64,000 bases of DNA, from contig JALMQS010000085.1 of NCBI GenBank assembly GCA_024734495.1, positions 21,450,630 through 21,514,629 of the forward strand. The letters run 5' to 3'. Positions 45,086-56,121 of this stretch are shown in pieces. Position 1 is the first letter of the stretch; each line of letters starts with the position of its first letter. The DNA comes from Forficula auricularia. Its lineage: Eukaryota; Arthropoda; Insecta; Dermaptera; Forficulidae. The position numbers and the translations under genes were made by a program. The notes beneath the pieces were generated by a model. It ran no database searches and had not been told where the DNA came from. It saw only the letters and a list, made by a program, of their open reading frames with translations.

Positions 45086-45096
45086 ATGTCTCAATT

Positions 45097-45617
45097 ATTC
45101 TTTCTTTATTAATTAGTAATATATACGGAAATAAAATACTTCCTTAGAATTCTAGGATTTGTTAAACACTTGGCGAGATTAACTAAATTAATTATCTATC
45201 AAAAATAAAATTAAATATTTAACAAACATATAATTTATTTTTAATTTCACTTGAGTTTTCTGAAATAAATTTTTAATTACCACACACCCTATCTATTTTT
45301 TACTAAAATAAAAATACTACTCAGTTTATACCTACCCACCAGACTTCTCTTTTTAGAGGCTTTATTTTTTATTCAATACTGCCCGAATTCAATCCGTTCA
45401 TTTTTAATTCTGAAAATGATTGTCATTCGAGTATATAAAAGTTTCATATTCGGTTACATGAGATTAAATTAACAAAAAGAGAAATAACACTGTTTATTTT
45501 TGTACAAAAATTTATGTTTTATTTAACTTTAAATCTTTTCAAAAATTTTGATTTATAAATATGTAACTACAATTATTATATTCTTTGCGTGTAGGCTTCT
45601 TGAAACATATTAGTATC
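45097..45617. other. No gene recognised
   Basis: AT-rich spacer. Confidence 0.3.
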
Positions 45618-46143
45618 TACACTGAAGTGCAAAAAAATCGACCCACCAATAAAAACTTTATTAAATAGTAACTGATTTTAAATTTTTTTACAAGTAACCA
45701 TACATTATTGAAATTATTGCTTATTGCAAGTGTAATTACCACTTGTTGTTGACTTAGCCCTTGATTAATTAGGCTTAAAATTTGAACTGCTTGAACTTGA
45801 GAAATATCCATTTTGTATATTTTAACTTTGTATCAATGATGCCTAATTCAAAATTATCCATTTTATTGATATTTCAAATGGAATTTGATCTTTTATTAAA
45901 ACTTTATTTAAATGTAAATAAAGTAATATTGAGAAAGTATGATAATTTGTAATTGTATCTTTTAATTTAATTTTTCTTATTTTTTTTTTTTATAAAATTC
46001 AAAAATTATTAACAATATTTATTGAATATGTTAGTCTAACAGTTAATGAAACAAATTATTATGTTATTTAGAACAATTTTAAAAATAATTTGCTATTTAA
46101 TAAAGTTTTTATTAGTGGGTGGATTTTTTTGCACCGTAGTGTA
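45618..46143. mobile_element. Tc1-like deletion derivative
   Basis: TACACTGAAGTGCAAAAAAA at left and TTTTTTTGCACCGTAGTGTA at right. TIRs extend about 50 bp (ACCCACCAATAAAAACTTTA / TAAAGTTTTTATTAGTGGGT). TA is the likely duplicated target. 526 bp including TA. Confidence 0.85.
45660..45811 (-). pseudogene. Tc1-type transposase N-terminal HTH remnant
   Basis: Minus frame from 45811: MDISQVQAVQILSLINQGLS, QQQVVITLAISNN, then VKKFK. This is the pattern of the first helix-turn-helix of Tc1-type transposases (QRxQIVxLxxxGxSQRxVAxxLGVSxxxVxRxxKRF), which binds the TIR. It stops after about 45 residues where the element is internally deleted; the DDE domain is missing. It starts just inside the left TIR and reads outwards through it, unusual for an intact Tc1 gene, so the element may be rearranged. 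The same stretch, more decayed, is in the 10.5-kb fragment. Confidence 0.55.
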
Positions 46144-47019
46144 TTAGAAAATAAAAATAAAAAAAAATGTTAATTTGTTATTTTTGTAGTAATGAAGTTG
46201 TTGAAACTTTTATTTTGTTGATTAATTTTATTAAAATTCAAATCTTCTAAATTATTTATTATTCTTGAAATCAAAAATAGGTTTATGTGTGAAGCGTAAT
46301 AAAACATTTACAATGAGTTTCTTAGGCTATAGATAAACTTTTACCATAATATTTTTTCTCAAAAGGGGACAATTTTGAGATAATTGAAAAGATTTTGTTT
46401 TGCCATGAGATCAGAGTTGTTGATTCATAAGGAGAAATAATTGAGAGTGTCCTCTGCTTAATGTAAATAAATATCCATATACACACACATTAGCAGGCTC
46501 TGACATTTCAACCAGAGGATGCTGTCCGAAATATAACAATTCAATTTTTTATATTTTATTTTATTTTTCGCTTAAGCATGAATAATTTCGAAACAAACTA
46601 AAGAGAGGAGAGTTTTGAATTGGTTGAATTAAATAAAATGACGATAGGACACCGATTATATATAACATTGTATATCTAGTTTTTTGAAATACAGCGTAAA
46701 TTTCAAGGTCCACCGTATGTCTGATGAAAAAAAGAAACCCTATCGATAAATAAAACATATAAAAGCGATCCCCTACCATACAGCTTTCCATGATTCTCAT
46801 CCGTATCAGCCGACTAGGAAAATATGACTTGTAGGTATTATTATCAGTTTCTAAATGAAAGACTTTTGTAAGTGACTGCCAAGAAATCACACACACATAC
46901 TCACTTATTGTAAAATTCATCGATAAAAGCAGAATTTTGTGTTATTTTTTCAAATTTAACATTAGATTTTTAAACAAGGTATGAAAATACTCTTTTTTTT
47001 TTTTTTTTTTTTTTAAACT
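46144..47019. other. No gene recognised
   Basis: The 119-codon minus frame 46561-46920 has no known domain. CCAGAGGATGCTGTCCGAAA at 46514-46533 resembles a hammerhead stem II plus GAAA without the first core. T run at 46992-47014. Confidence 0.3.
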
Positions 47020-47434
47020 TGAGTTGGTTACCAAAAAAGAATTTAGCCTTTTTGATTTTAAGTCGATTCTTCCACGTTTTCAGTAGAGGTTGCCATTAAT
47101 AGTCAAAACATCAAAATTGGAATGCAATAAGGTTATTCCTCTAGTATTAGATAAGAATCGATAGTTATTTTTGATTTTAAGTCGATTCCTCCATGTCTTC
47201 AGCAATGGTTACCAATAATAATCGAAACGTCAAAAATCTAATGTAAAATTGTTATTCCTCCAGTATTATATGAGAATCGATGGCTATTTTTGATTTTAAG
47301 TCGATTCTTCCATGTCTAAAGCAATGGTTACTAATAATAACCGAAATGTCAAAAATCCAATATAGAATGGTTATTCCTCAAGTACAAGATGAGAATCAAT
47401 CGCTATTTTTGGTTTTAAGTCGATTCCTCTATAA
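47020..47434 (+). repeat. Family D minisatellite, four units of about 118-120 bp
   Basis: GATTTTAAGTCGATT at 47052, 47170 and 47289, and GGTTTTAAGTCGATT at 47411. The units correspond to the family D interior. The fourth is cut by a Harbinger element. Confidence 0.85.
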
Positions 47435-48140
47435 GGGCCCCCGCAGACTGCAGACTTTTTATCAGCCGATAGTTTAGTCGGGTTGGGCTGAAAGTGCGCA
47501 CACCGAGCCAACTAAACAGTTTGGTTGGTGAACAGGGCGCAGACTATCCAACAGCCGGCCGACTATTCTCGAACTAGTTTGTAACTGACTGTTGAACCGG
47601 TCGCACAATGAAAATATTGTACAGAAAAATTATTGCTCTCATCATACTCCGGAGGAGGAAAATCAAGAAGAGATTCCGAGAGTATTGGGTGCATCCCATT
47701 CTCAGTGATAGATTAGTTAGTGGAAAATTTTACACTATGCATTCCAAATTACTTGATTACCCGAAAAATTTTTTCGCCTATTATCGAATGAGCATTACCA
47801 GCTTCAATGAACTTGTCAAGCTAATTGGACCAGCAATAGCGAAGGAGGATACAAATAGAGACAGAGAAACATACAAACATACATACAAATAGAGCGAACT
47901 GAACTATCGGCCGACTAAACAATCGTCATGTATGCGCAGGCGTGTATGCGCCAATACTGATTAAACAGTCGGCCGATAGTTGGCCGACAGATTAGTTTGA
48001 ATGTAATCGGGTAGCCCATCAAACTTTTTTATCGGCCGATACTGAATCGCTGTAGTGTGCGCATATGCATTCCTCTCCATACTGATTAAGAAGCCGACCA
48101 AACTATCGGCCGATAAAAAGTCTGCAGTCTGCGGGGGCTC
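47435..48140 (+). mobile_element. PIF/Harbinger deletion derivative with TAA duplication
   Basis: TIRs GGGCCCCCGCAGACTGCAGA and TCTGCAGTCTGCGGGGGCTC (about 40 bp including GCCGATAGTTT). TAA on both sides (47432-47434, 48141-48143), the classic PIF/Harbinger target. Extra ATCGGCCGAT-like motifs lie in the subterminal region. 706 bp. Confidence 0.9.
47608..47892 (+). pseudogene. Harbinger-type transposase, N-terminal part
   Basis: 94-codon frame. Residues 20-95 (RFREYWVHPILSDRLVSGKF, then YRMSITSFNELVKLIGP and AIAKEDTNRDRET) fit the N-terminal region of HARBI1-like nucleases, which read YWVHPxxxxR..G.F, then FRMSxxxFxxLLxxxxPxIxxxDTxxR. The frame runs into a short ACATACAAA repeat and stops. 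The catalytic DDE nuclease domain and the Myb-like partner gene are absent, so the element is non-autonomous. The ATG at 47608 is a plausible original start, about 170 bp inside the left TIR. Codon context looks well preserved, so the element may be fairly young. Confidence 0.8.
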
Positions 48141-48164
48141 TAAAGGTAACGGATAAGAAAAGAA

Positions 48165-48845
48165 CGCAGTTGCTATGGTTACTTATAAACTTTCTTCCCA
48201 AATTTTTAGCATTTCACAGAGAAAAGCCTATCCACTCTTACTTAGTTAGGTTAAATGAGTCCTAAATTAAACAGATAAAATGAATAAATTTTAAAGAATT
48301 TAAAAATCTTACTTTAGAGTAAAGTACTTTAAAATATAATTTTACTAAAAACATTATTTAACCTTTTTTGTCGGTCCCAAAGTACTTAATTAGGATATTA
48401 AATTTCATCAAAATTGGTTCAGTCATTTTCAAGATATTTAGAAAAAACTAAAAAAGTACTGAAATAAAGTACTAATGTTGGGCTGATATGTACCAAAAAC
48501 TAATCAGCGCTTCAGTTTGTTAAAATACTGGTAGGTTTTCAATTTCAATTCTATCGGTGCAACGGTGTGGAAAAAATCGTGGACGAAAAAAACGATAACA
48601 TACATCCATCCATCCGCACGCACTAAATGAAAAAATCGCACTTTTTGGCCTCTCGACGAGAATCCACGTAATTTTTGGCAAAACCGTCACGTGCTAAAAG
48701 TCAACCTAATTGAATACTTCAATTTGTGACCTTAATTGAGTCCATGGGTTCCGTAGTCTTTACCTGAGGACCCTTTGAAGCCACGCTTGCCCCGAGACCG
48801 ATTCCAATACTTTCTCCCATGCTTCGCATTGGATAAAGTAAAAAA
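48165..48845 (-). mobile_element. Family D head part, reverse
   Basis: From TAAAGTACTTTAAAATATAA to CATGCTTCGCATTGGATAAA. Opposite in orientation to the minisatellite at 47020-47434, although both belong to family D. Confidence 0.75.
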
Positions 48846-49794
48846 ACTGAACCGGTATATGGCGTGACATCAAAGGTCAGTAGATTTCTCTCAATTCAAA
48901 TTGTACAACCGCATTTTCAAATTAACCAAAAAGAAAAATAATTTGTGTAAAAATAGATAATTTATCATGATTTTAAAAATCTATCTCCATTGGGTCTATA
49001 TGCCCAGAAAAAGATCATCTTCAAAATTCTACCCTAATATATAATAATACGTATATGTTCTCATATTCTTTGAAATTTTAAATCTAATAATAAAAGAAGC
49101 TTGATTCTAAAATAATTTTTATTACTTTTTAATATTTATTATGAATAGAAAATTTAAAAAGGGTAATAAAATATTAATATATACGCAATTTTTCTTCATA
49201 GGGGTGGTTGTTCAAGCGCTTGAGTGAAAAAGGTTGAAAAAGCTTAAGCCAAAGGTAGGAATAAAACACTCTTTAAAAGAACTTTAAGAATAATTCCGTT
49301 TCTATGTATAAACAGTGGGTTATCATAAAAGCATTCAAGATTTATTTGATTACTCAGCGTTAAAAGAAAAAGAAATCCTGGGCCAAGGCAGACGACGCTT
49401 AGAGCGAGACATCACCCGGGGGTGCCTGCCTCCTAGGGGATGTTTTACTACCCAGGGATTGCAAAAGGGCGACAAAGTGATACTCCAATCTCTCTATGAT
49501 CAATACTTTATTGGAAATAAACTCAATTTTTAAGCTACCTGAGAGAATTTATTAAGGGCCAATATATATCTGACTCACATAAAACCCTGAAAACTCTAGT
49601 TTCTTGAGGCTATTTTTATTTCTTACAAAATTTCAAATCAAACTAAAAAAATAAATAAATTGATGTGGCCATCTAGATGACTTTAACGTAAACCTATTCG
49701 CTCTCTTATATTTAATATTTAAGTACCTGGAACGTTCAAAGTGATAAATTAATTTTTTGCAACGAAATTTTCTCCGGAGAGAGACGGACTGGTA
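48846..49794. other. No certain gene; GC patch 49370-49470
   Basis: The 72-codon frame 49315-49533 (EILGQGRRRLERDITRG) overlaps the GC patch but has no recognised domain. Confidence 0.3.
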
Positions 49795-49890
49795 GAAATT
49801 TTAATTGAAAGTAATGGAAGGCAGCCCAGAGGTAGTGAGGAATTAACACATATAAAATAAGGTGTAATTTATTGGAATCCTTCCTCCTTT

Positions 49891-49944
49891 CCTTTCAAAC
49901 CGACGTTTCTGAGGATTTTTCCTCCTTCTTCAGGGTTTCAAAGG
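49891..49944 (-). ncRNA. Hammerhead ribozyme-like motif HHR4 left (best preserved)
   Basis: On minus: helix I CCTTTGAAACC pairing with GGTTTGAAAGG (10 of 11 pairs), CTGAAGA, stem II GAGGA-AAAA-TCCTC, GAAAC directly followed by GTC. Stem III would be the self-complementary ACGT, as in hammerheads thought to act as dimers. Expected cleavage after GTC. Confidence 0.75.
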
Positions 49945-50190
49945 GTCAATGAATGAAACAAATAAAATGTTTCCTTCTTCTCTCCATAGTAGTGTTCAAA
50001 AACTTTCTTCATTTGTAACAAAAGGCATAGAAAGACAAAATTTTTTTTTCCTTCTTTTCATAATCTTATCTAATTAAGAAAAAAGGAAAATTTTTTTTTG
50101 TCTTTCTATGCCTTTTGTTACAAATGAAGAAAGTTTTTGAACACTACTGTGGAGAGAAGAAGGAAACATTTTATTTGTTTCATTCATTGA

Positions 50191-50242
50191 CCTTTGAAAC
50201 CTGAATAAGAGGAAAAATCCTCCGAAACGTCGGTTTGAAAGG
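50191..50242 (+). ncRNA. Hammerhead-like motif HHR4 right (core mutation)
   Basis: Mirror copy: helix I CCTTTGAAAC, CTGAATA (G8 changed to T), stem GAGGAAAAATCCTC, GAAACGTC, GGTTTGAAAGG. Loss of G8 should abolish activity. Confidence 0.6.
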
Positions 50243-50354
50243 AAAGGAGGAAGGATTCCAATAAATTACACCTTATTTTATATGTGTTAATTTTTCTTTC
50301 CTCACTACCTCTGGGCTGCCTTCCATTACTTTCAATTGATAAATTAATATTATT

Positions 50355-50717
50355 TTTAATAATTTAATATTCAATAAAAAATACCTCTAATTAATTAAAT
50401 TGGCAAATTCTAATATATAATAATATTTATAATGAATTATTAGTGGGATATATAAATTAAAAAACCAATTAATTATTAAAAGGAAATTGAATAAAAATGT
50501 AATTATATACATTTTTATCGAGACAACCACCTGTGAATAATTATTTCAATTAACAAAAAACCCATGAAAAACAACTTAGCCGAAAATGAGACCGTGGCAG
50601 ATCGAAATGTCAACTCCCTAACCCGTGAATTTCATCTAAATTGTTAGAGCCGTTTTCGAGAAACCGATTCTATAATTAAATACAAGAATTGCTCGTTTAA
50701 TATAATAAGATAAGATA
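50355..50717 (-). mobile_element. Helitron 5' half
   Basis: CAACCACCTGTGAATAATTA, GTGAATTTCATC and AGCCGTTTTCGAG, to CTCGTTTAATATAATAAGAT. The 3' hairpin is missing. Confidence 0.7.
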
Positions 50718-50754
50718 TGAGTAACTGGAGAAATAAAAACAAAATTAAATAAGA

Positions 50755-51952
50755 TTTGTTTCCAAGTTTTATAAAAAAAAAGCCACTTCAACCATTTTAT
50801 TTGTAAACACCCCTGTTTTGTTACGAATCCACCTGTAATGTTATGATTTAGACACCTGTTAATTAAAAACAAAATAATTCCTAATTTTAATTTTTTTTAA
50901 TTTTATTGAACCAATTATTTTGCATAAATTAATGTATATACATTGTATTTGAGCTTCGGCTTCGGTGATTACATCCTCACCATCGAATGTCCTTGATTTT
51001 CTTGAGCTTGCCAACATCTTTTTAGTCCTTCTTTTTAATAAGAAGAAAAACTAATTAAATAAAAAAGCTCTTTTCCGATAATTCAATCCAATCCCCCAAT
51101 TTTTATTAAACCAATTATTTTACATTAATTAATGTATACATTGTATTTTTTGCTTCGATTCCGGAGATTACTTCTCCACCATCGAGTGTCCTTATTCATC
51201 TTTAGTCCTTGTTTTTAATAAGAGGAAAAATCTAATTAGATAAAAAACCTCTTTTCCGATAATTATTTCAATTCCATTATTCCCCAATCAAGTCGATTGG
51301 TTTACCCTTCACCATCCTCCCTCCTCCTCTCAATCCAATCCCCAATCCTAATTTTGATATAATATAATAATATCTGTTATAACCTATTAGTGGGTTTTAA
51401 AATTAAAAAACCAATTAATAAATAAAAGATAATTGAAAAGAATGTAAACAAACTTTTTTATTGAGATTTTCATCTGTCAATAATTACTTTAATTAAGAAA
51501 AGATCAATTAAGATGAAATTTGTCGAGATCCAGACCTAGCCAGATCGTTTTCTCATCCTCAAAACTTGTTAATGGAGTTGGTTTCATCAAAATCAATAGG
51601 GCCGTTTTCAAAATAGAACTAAGATACAAACATATAAATAAATATATAAATTTACTACAATTCTCATCTGTCTGATTCTTTGGGGAATCGAAACAGATGA
51701 ATTTTGTTAAGAAATTATTTAGAATATTTATATATTAACATTAGATGAAAGCGAAAGTTAAAACTTTTATCCGGTCACTGCCCTATTTTGGTGCAATTGC
51801 AATTTTTTCGACTCTTGGTTCACTATCAAAACGAGTCTGGTCCCAATTGCACCAAAATAGGGCAGTGACCGGATAAATGTTTTAACTTTCGCTTTCATCT
51901 AAGGGTAACAAATATATATATATACAATTTTTGCTCGTTTAATAAGAGTAGA
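50755..51952 (-). mobile_element. Helitron with internal duplication and foldback insertion
   Basis: 5' end at right (CTCGTTTAATAAGAGTAGA). The interior segment with ACCAATTATTTT, CTTCGATTCCGGAGATTAC and CTTTTCCGATAATT is present twice about 200 bp apart (50909, 51109). The 3' hairpin is missing. Confidence 0.7.
51743..51902. mobile_element. Foldback MITE in Helitron
   Basis: Arms of about 60 bp, AGATGAAAGCGAAAGTTAAA ... CCGGTCACTGCCCTATTTTG, mirrored at the right. Only copy in the window. Confidence 0.75.
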
Positions 51953-52339
51953 TAGATAAGACCCCCCTCTTAATTTTGGGCCCATTAGCAATTAATAATA
52001 TCTCCTTTTAATTATGAGATTATTTTATTAGAAATATCAGCTTTCTTCTATTTTTATTTTAAAATATTTTTGACCCCGCCCCTCTTTTGGGCGACGCTAA
52101 ATTTCACATAAGGAGTCATTTTTATAGTCTGTGAATTTTTTTAATGAAATTTATGAGAGGGGAGCTACACCAAAGAGGTGCATCCCCTAAAGTCATGTGC
52201 GAAATTTCCTCTTCGATTAATGAGTCTAAGACTAGTTCAAGTTGTATTTTTAAGCCCCCCATCACAATTTTAGCCCTGATAAAATAGCTATTTTTTATTA
52301 TAGGAAAATTTTATGGTATATTTCATTTTTTTTTTTTTT
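51953..52339. other. Decayed family E-like sequence
   Basis: CCCCCCTCTTAATTTTGGGC and pieces resembling E, no gene. Confidence 0.35.
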
Positions 52340-52707
52340 AGTTTTTTTACTTTGAAAATCTTATAATTAGTGTTTGATCCAATTTCAACCAAAATCTAAT
52401 CTTAATGGACCAAAACTACATGTGAAATTTCGTGTTGATATTCACACTAGTTTTTGAGCTAGAGCGTACACCAAATTTTGTAACGTACTAACTAACAAAC
52501 ATTTTGAGAAAACAATTAATATCTCAAAAATTATAATTTTTTTGATGTTCACTCATTCGAGCTTTTTTGTAGAGCAAAACATCATGGTTTTGATTAATTT
52601 TTTTAATCACAATAGTTTCAACCGTTTTTTGAGATATTTCGAAAAAACGAAGTAAAAAAAAACTTTTTGATTCACAAAAACAATACTTGACCATTCTCTA
52701 TCAAGTA
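52340..52707 (-). mobile_element. Family E 5' half, decayed
   Basis: AATCTTAATGGACCAAAACT, GTTTTTGAGCTAGAGCGT and CAATACTTGACCATTCTCTA. Confidence 0.7.
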
Positions 52708-52821
52708 AAAATAAAAATAAACACTATTTATTCAATTTTATACTTGATACTGCGAAATTATATCTCAATCATTTAATTTATTACAGAACTTCCATGGGAG
52801 ATTTTAAATCTTGTAAATTTT

Positions 52822-53411
52822 TATTTTACCATACAGAGGATGGTCAAGTATTGTAATCGTGCATGAAAAAAGTGGTTTTTTTCCTTCTTTTTTTCAAAAT
52901 ATCTCAAAAAAGGCTTAAAATATTTCAATTAAAAAAATCGAGCAAAACCATGGTATTTTGCTCTACAAAAAAGCTCTAATAAGTAAACATTGAAAAAATT
53001 ATATTTTTTGAGATAATAATTGTTTTGTCAAAATGTATGTTAGTTAGTTAGTCTGTGCGATACCAAATTTGTGGACGAGCTAGCTCAAAAACTGGTGTTA
53101 ATATCGAAACCAAATTTCACACGTAATTTTGGTCCATTGAGATTAAAAACTGATTAGATTTTGGTGCATATATACCCAAAATTAAGGGGGGTGGAGGGAA
53201 GGGGTTAAAAATTAAAAATCTAGGTCGTTTGAGCAAATTCAACCAAATTTTGTAACTCAACCAAATTTTGTATACATAATCAGTGTGCCCCTAGGAGTTT
53301 AAAAATGCAAACGCCCCCTACATGATTATAAATAATTTTATTAAATATAAGTGAGGGGCCAGGTTGTATGGTAAAGTCAAGTGGATGGCCACATCAGAAC
53401 ACGTCAGCTTA
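52822..53411 (+). mobile_element. Family E, both ends
   Basis: TTTTACCATACAGAGGATGG to AAGTCAAGTGGATGGCCACA and ACACGTCAGCTTATT; one unit of the minisatellite. Confidence 0.8.
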
Positions 53412-53818
53412 TTAATCAATAATTCAAAAATAAAAAATAACAAATATTTTATTCAGATTTCAGGTTTAATTTAAATAATAAAATAATCGTGAAAAAGGAA
53501 TAAATTTTTAACCAGAAAATCTCCCCTTTGCATATTTCATCATTGAAGTATAAATATGCTGCGCCTCAGAAAACAAGTTAGAACTTGACTAATTATTTCT
53601 TCATTTTATTGTTAAATAATTCATTTCAGATTTGATTTAACTTCAGAGGGCACATTTTTTTCCAATAAAACAATAAAATCAGAAAAAAGTTAGGATATTT
53701 CAATAATTAATGTTATTGATTGATTGAATCTAAATATAGATCAGAATAAGTTATATCCACTTAAATTGATTAAAGATTTGTTGTTCCCTATCAAAGGAAT
53801 TGAATACTTAGAAAAATA
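53412..53818. other. No gene recognised
   Basis: AT-rich spacer. Confidence 0.3.
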
Positions 53819-54512
53819 AAACCGACTTAACAAAATTAAATGCAACAAATAAAATCCACTAAATGGTATAAAATAATTATTATCTTATTTAGTTACAACT
53901 CAACGACGAAATATTAACATGAAATTACTTTTTGAAGTCGGTGCCAAACAAACTATACCTATAAGCGAGCGTACCCGCCAAACGTACTAAGTAAGATCCG
54001 TCGAGTGCGATTCATAAAAGGTATATGTTTGGCACCGACTTCAAAAAGTAATTTCATGTTAATATTTCGTCGTTTAGTTGTAACTAAATAAGATAATAAT
54101 TATTTTATACCTTTTAGTAGATTTTATTTGTTGCATTTCATTTTTTGAAGTCGGTTTTATTTTTTTCTTAAAAATTATTTTTATTTTTCTCTTCTTAGTG
54201 ATGTTATTAATAGTGATCATATCATCAGAACTTGACCAAATTAATATGGCACTATCCCTAAGATACCCCCTTTCGAATAAAAAAAGAAGCATCGAAATCG
54301 GTTCATAAACAAAGAAGTTAGGCCTGAACAAACCTAACAGAAAAGGTCTAATACCTATGAAAAATAAAATAGGACCAATCGAAAGGTAGACTGAACCCAA
54401 TGCAATTTTTTTCAAAATCGGTTCACAATTGGCGGAGATATGAGGTAACATAGGCACAAAAAAAAAATCAGTCGAATAGATAACCTCCTTCTTTTTTTGA
54501 AGTCGGTTAAAA
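53819..54512 (+). mobile_element. Family A, full length
   Basis: Palindrome 53819-54155, loop in standard orientation, tail ending TTTTTTTGAAGTCGGTTAAA. The minus frame over the tail is a shadow. Confidence 0.85.
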
Positions 54513-54671
54513 ATAGAAGCGAGTTGAATAATTACAATGCTCGACAAAAATTAAACAAAAATTTTTCCCCGTAAACCTAACAATGGATTCCAGTAGAGTT
54601 TTATACTCTGATTATCATACAATTTCACGATTTTGTACAACGCGTCAAAGTTTCGATATATTATCGGTCAA
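54513..54671. other. Spacer between two family A copies
   Basis: 160 bp of non-repeated sequence, so the two copies are separate insertions. Confidence 0.4.
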
Positions 54672-55421
54672 AATAATTTTTAAGAAAAAACTAAAAACCG
54701 ACTTCAAAAAATTAAATGCAACAAATAAAATACACTAAAAGGTATAAAATAATTATTACCTTATTTAGTTACAACTAAACGACGAAATATTAACATGAAA
54801 TTACTTTTTAGAAGTCGGTGCCAAACAAACTATACCTATAAGCGAGCGTACCCGCCAAACGTACTAAGTAAGAAGATCCGTCGAGTGCGATTCATAAAAA
54901 GGTATATGTTTGGCACCGACTTCAAAAAGTAATTTCATGTTAATATTTCGTCGTTTAGTTGTAACTAAATAAGATAATAATTATTTTATACCCTCTAGTG
55001 CATTTTATTTGTTGCATTTAACCTTTTGAAGTCGGTTTTTAGTTTTTTCTTAAAAATTATTTTTATTTTTCTCTTTTTAGTGATGTTATTAATAGTGACC
55101 ATATCATCAGAACTTGACCAAATTAATATGACACCATCCCTAAGACACCCCCTTTTGAATAAAAAAAGAACCATCGAAATCGGTTCATAAACAAAGAGGT
55201 TAGGTCTAAAAAAACCTAATAAAAAAGGTCTAATAAATATGAAAAAAAAAACGAAAAAATAATGGGACCAATCGGAAGCTAGACTGGACCCAATGCAAAA
55301 AAAATTTCAAAATCGGTTGACAATTGGCGGAGATATGAGGTAACATAGGCACAAAAAAAAAAAAAAAAAAAATATTCAGTCGAATAGAGAACCTCCTCCT
55401 TTTTTGAAGTCGGTTAAAAAT
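54672..55421 (+). mobile_element. Family A, full length
   Basis: AATAATTTTTAAGAAAAAAC then the palindrome, standard loop, and tail to TTTTTTGAAGTCGGTTAAAA. Confidence 0.85.
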
Positions 55422-55849
55422 GACGAAACATGCCATTTTGACCTATTTTCGAGTCCCATTTGATTTGAAACAGAAATATTTGATATCAAAATACTTTGTT
55501 GACGTAATAGGAAACTGCTTCCTCCTTGATTTTCAAATTACCGATTACTTTTATCTCGATTAAAACTCTATCTAAAGTACACAAACTAAAACTACGTGAT
55601 TATAAAGGATAGTAAACATGGATAAAACATATGGCCTTAGTTTTTTTAGTTATAACTCGAGTTCTAATTGATCAAATAACCATTCGACATTGCATTTTTA
55701 ACGTTTCGATTATTATTATTGGTAACCAATACTGAAGAAGAATCGAACATGTGATAATTTTTTATATTACTTATATAATCTCCCTATTCTAAGATATCCC
55801 TTGACAAAATGTCTTTTTTAATTGGCTGATTTCTATAAAAAGAACATTC
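55422..55849. other. No gene; family D minisatellite trace
   Basis: 55695-55745 (ACGTTTCGATTATTATTATT, GGTAACCA) is the family D minisatellite in reverse. Confidence 0.4.
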
Positions 55850-56110
55850 GAATAGTATATGACTTATATTGACTAATTGATCACAGGAGATGCACGAGGG
55901 CGGATTTTCTCCACGAAAAATGTGACCATGTGTTAGATAACAATGTTCGATTCTTAGACGGGAAAGAATACTATATATAAGAGCCTAGATTAATTTCTAA
56001 CAACGCTGAGAGAATTTTCTTTAAAAAAATTACCCTTTTTCCTAGAATCGAACCGACGAACTCTTGAACTAAGGGCATCAGCTCTAGCCATTACACCAAT
56101 GCAACATTAA
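55850..56110 (-). mobile_element. tRNA-derived SINE-like element
   Basis: On minus the segment starts GTTGCATTGGTGTAATGGCT (A-box-like GTGTAATGGCTAGAGC), and about 45 nt on has GTCGGTTCGATTCTAGG (B-box). The acceptor ends do not pair, so it is not a working tRNA. Body to about 55850; 3' limit uncertain. Confidence 0.5.
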
Positions 56111-56121
56111 TATTTATATCT

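Larger units (their letters stand above)
49795..50338. repeat. Hammerhead palindrome P4
   Basis: Arms of about 265 bp, ATTGAAAGTAATGGAAGGCA to TGCCTTCCATTACTTTCAAT, almost perfect, meeting at about 50065. A hammerhead in each arm points outwards. TGATAAATTAAT occurs on both sides (about 49742 and 50336) and may be the target duplication. Confidence 0.8.

Noticed and set aside
46714..46745. CTGATGAAAAAAAGAAACC as a hammerhead
   Set aside because: Has CTGATGA and GAAAC but the six intervening A residues cannot form stem II.
46561..46920. 119-codon minus frame
   Set aside because: No domain, AT-rich hydrophobic composition, no splice or homology support visible.
47052..47434. TCTTCAG and CGAAACGTC in the family D minisatellite as hammerhead parts
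   Set aside because: The two core halves are on opposite strands, so they cannot form one ribozyme.
54074..54547. 157-codon minus frame, with related frames at 3820-4020, 11552-11752, 35616-35981, 55230-55436 and 61852-62133
   Set aside because: All are translations of the family A tail. The similarity between them reflects the shared repeat, and most copies have stops at different places.
56036..56107. tRNA gene on minus
   Set aside because: A- and B-box-like motifs are present but the 5' and 3' ends do not pair; better read as a SINE head.
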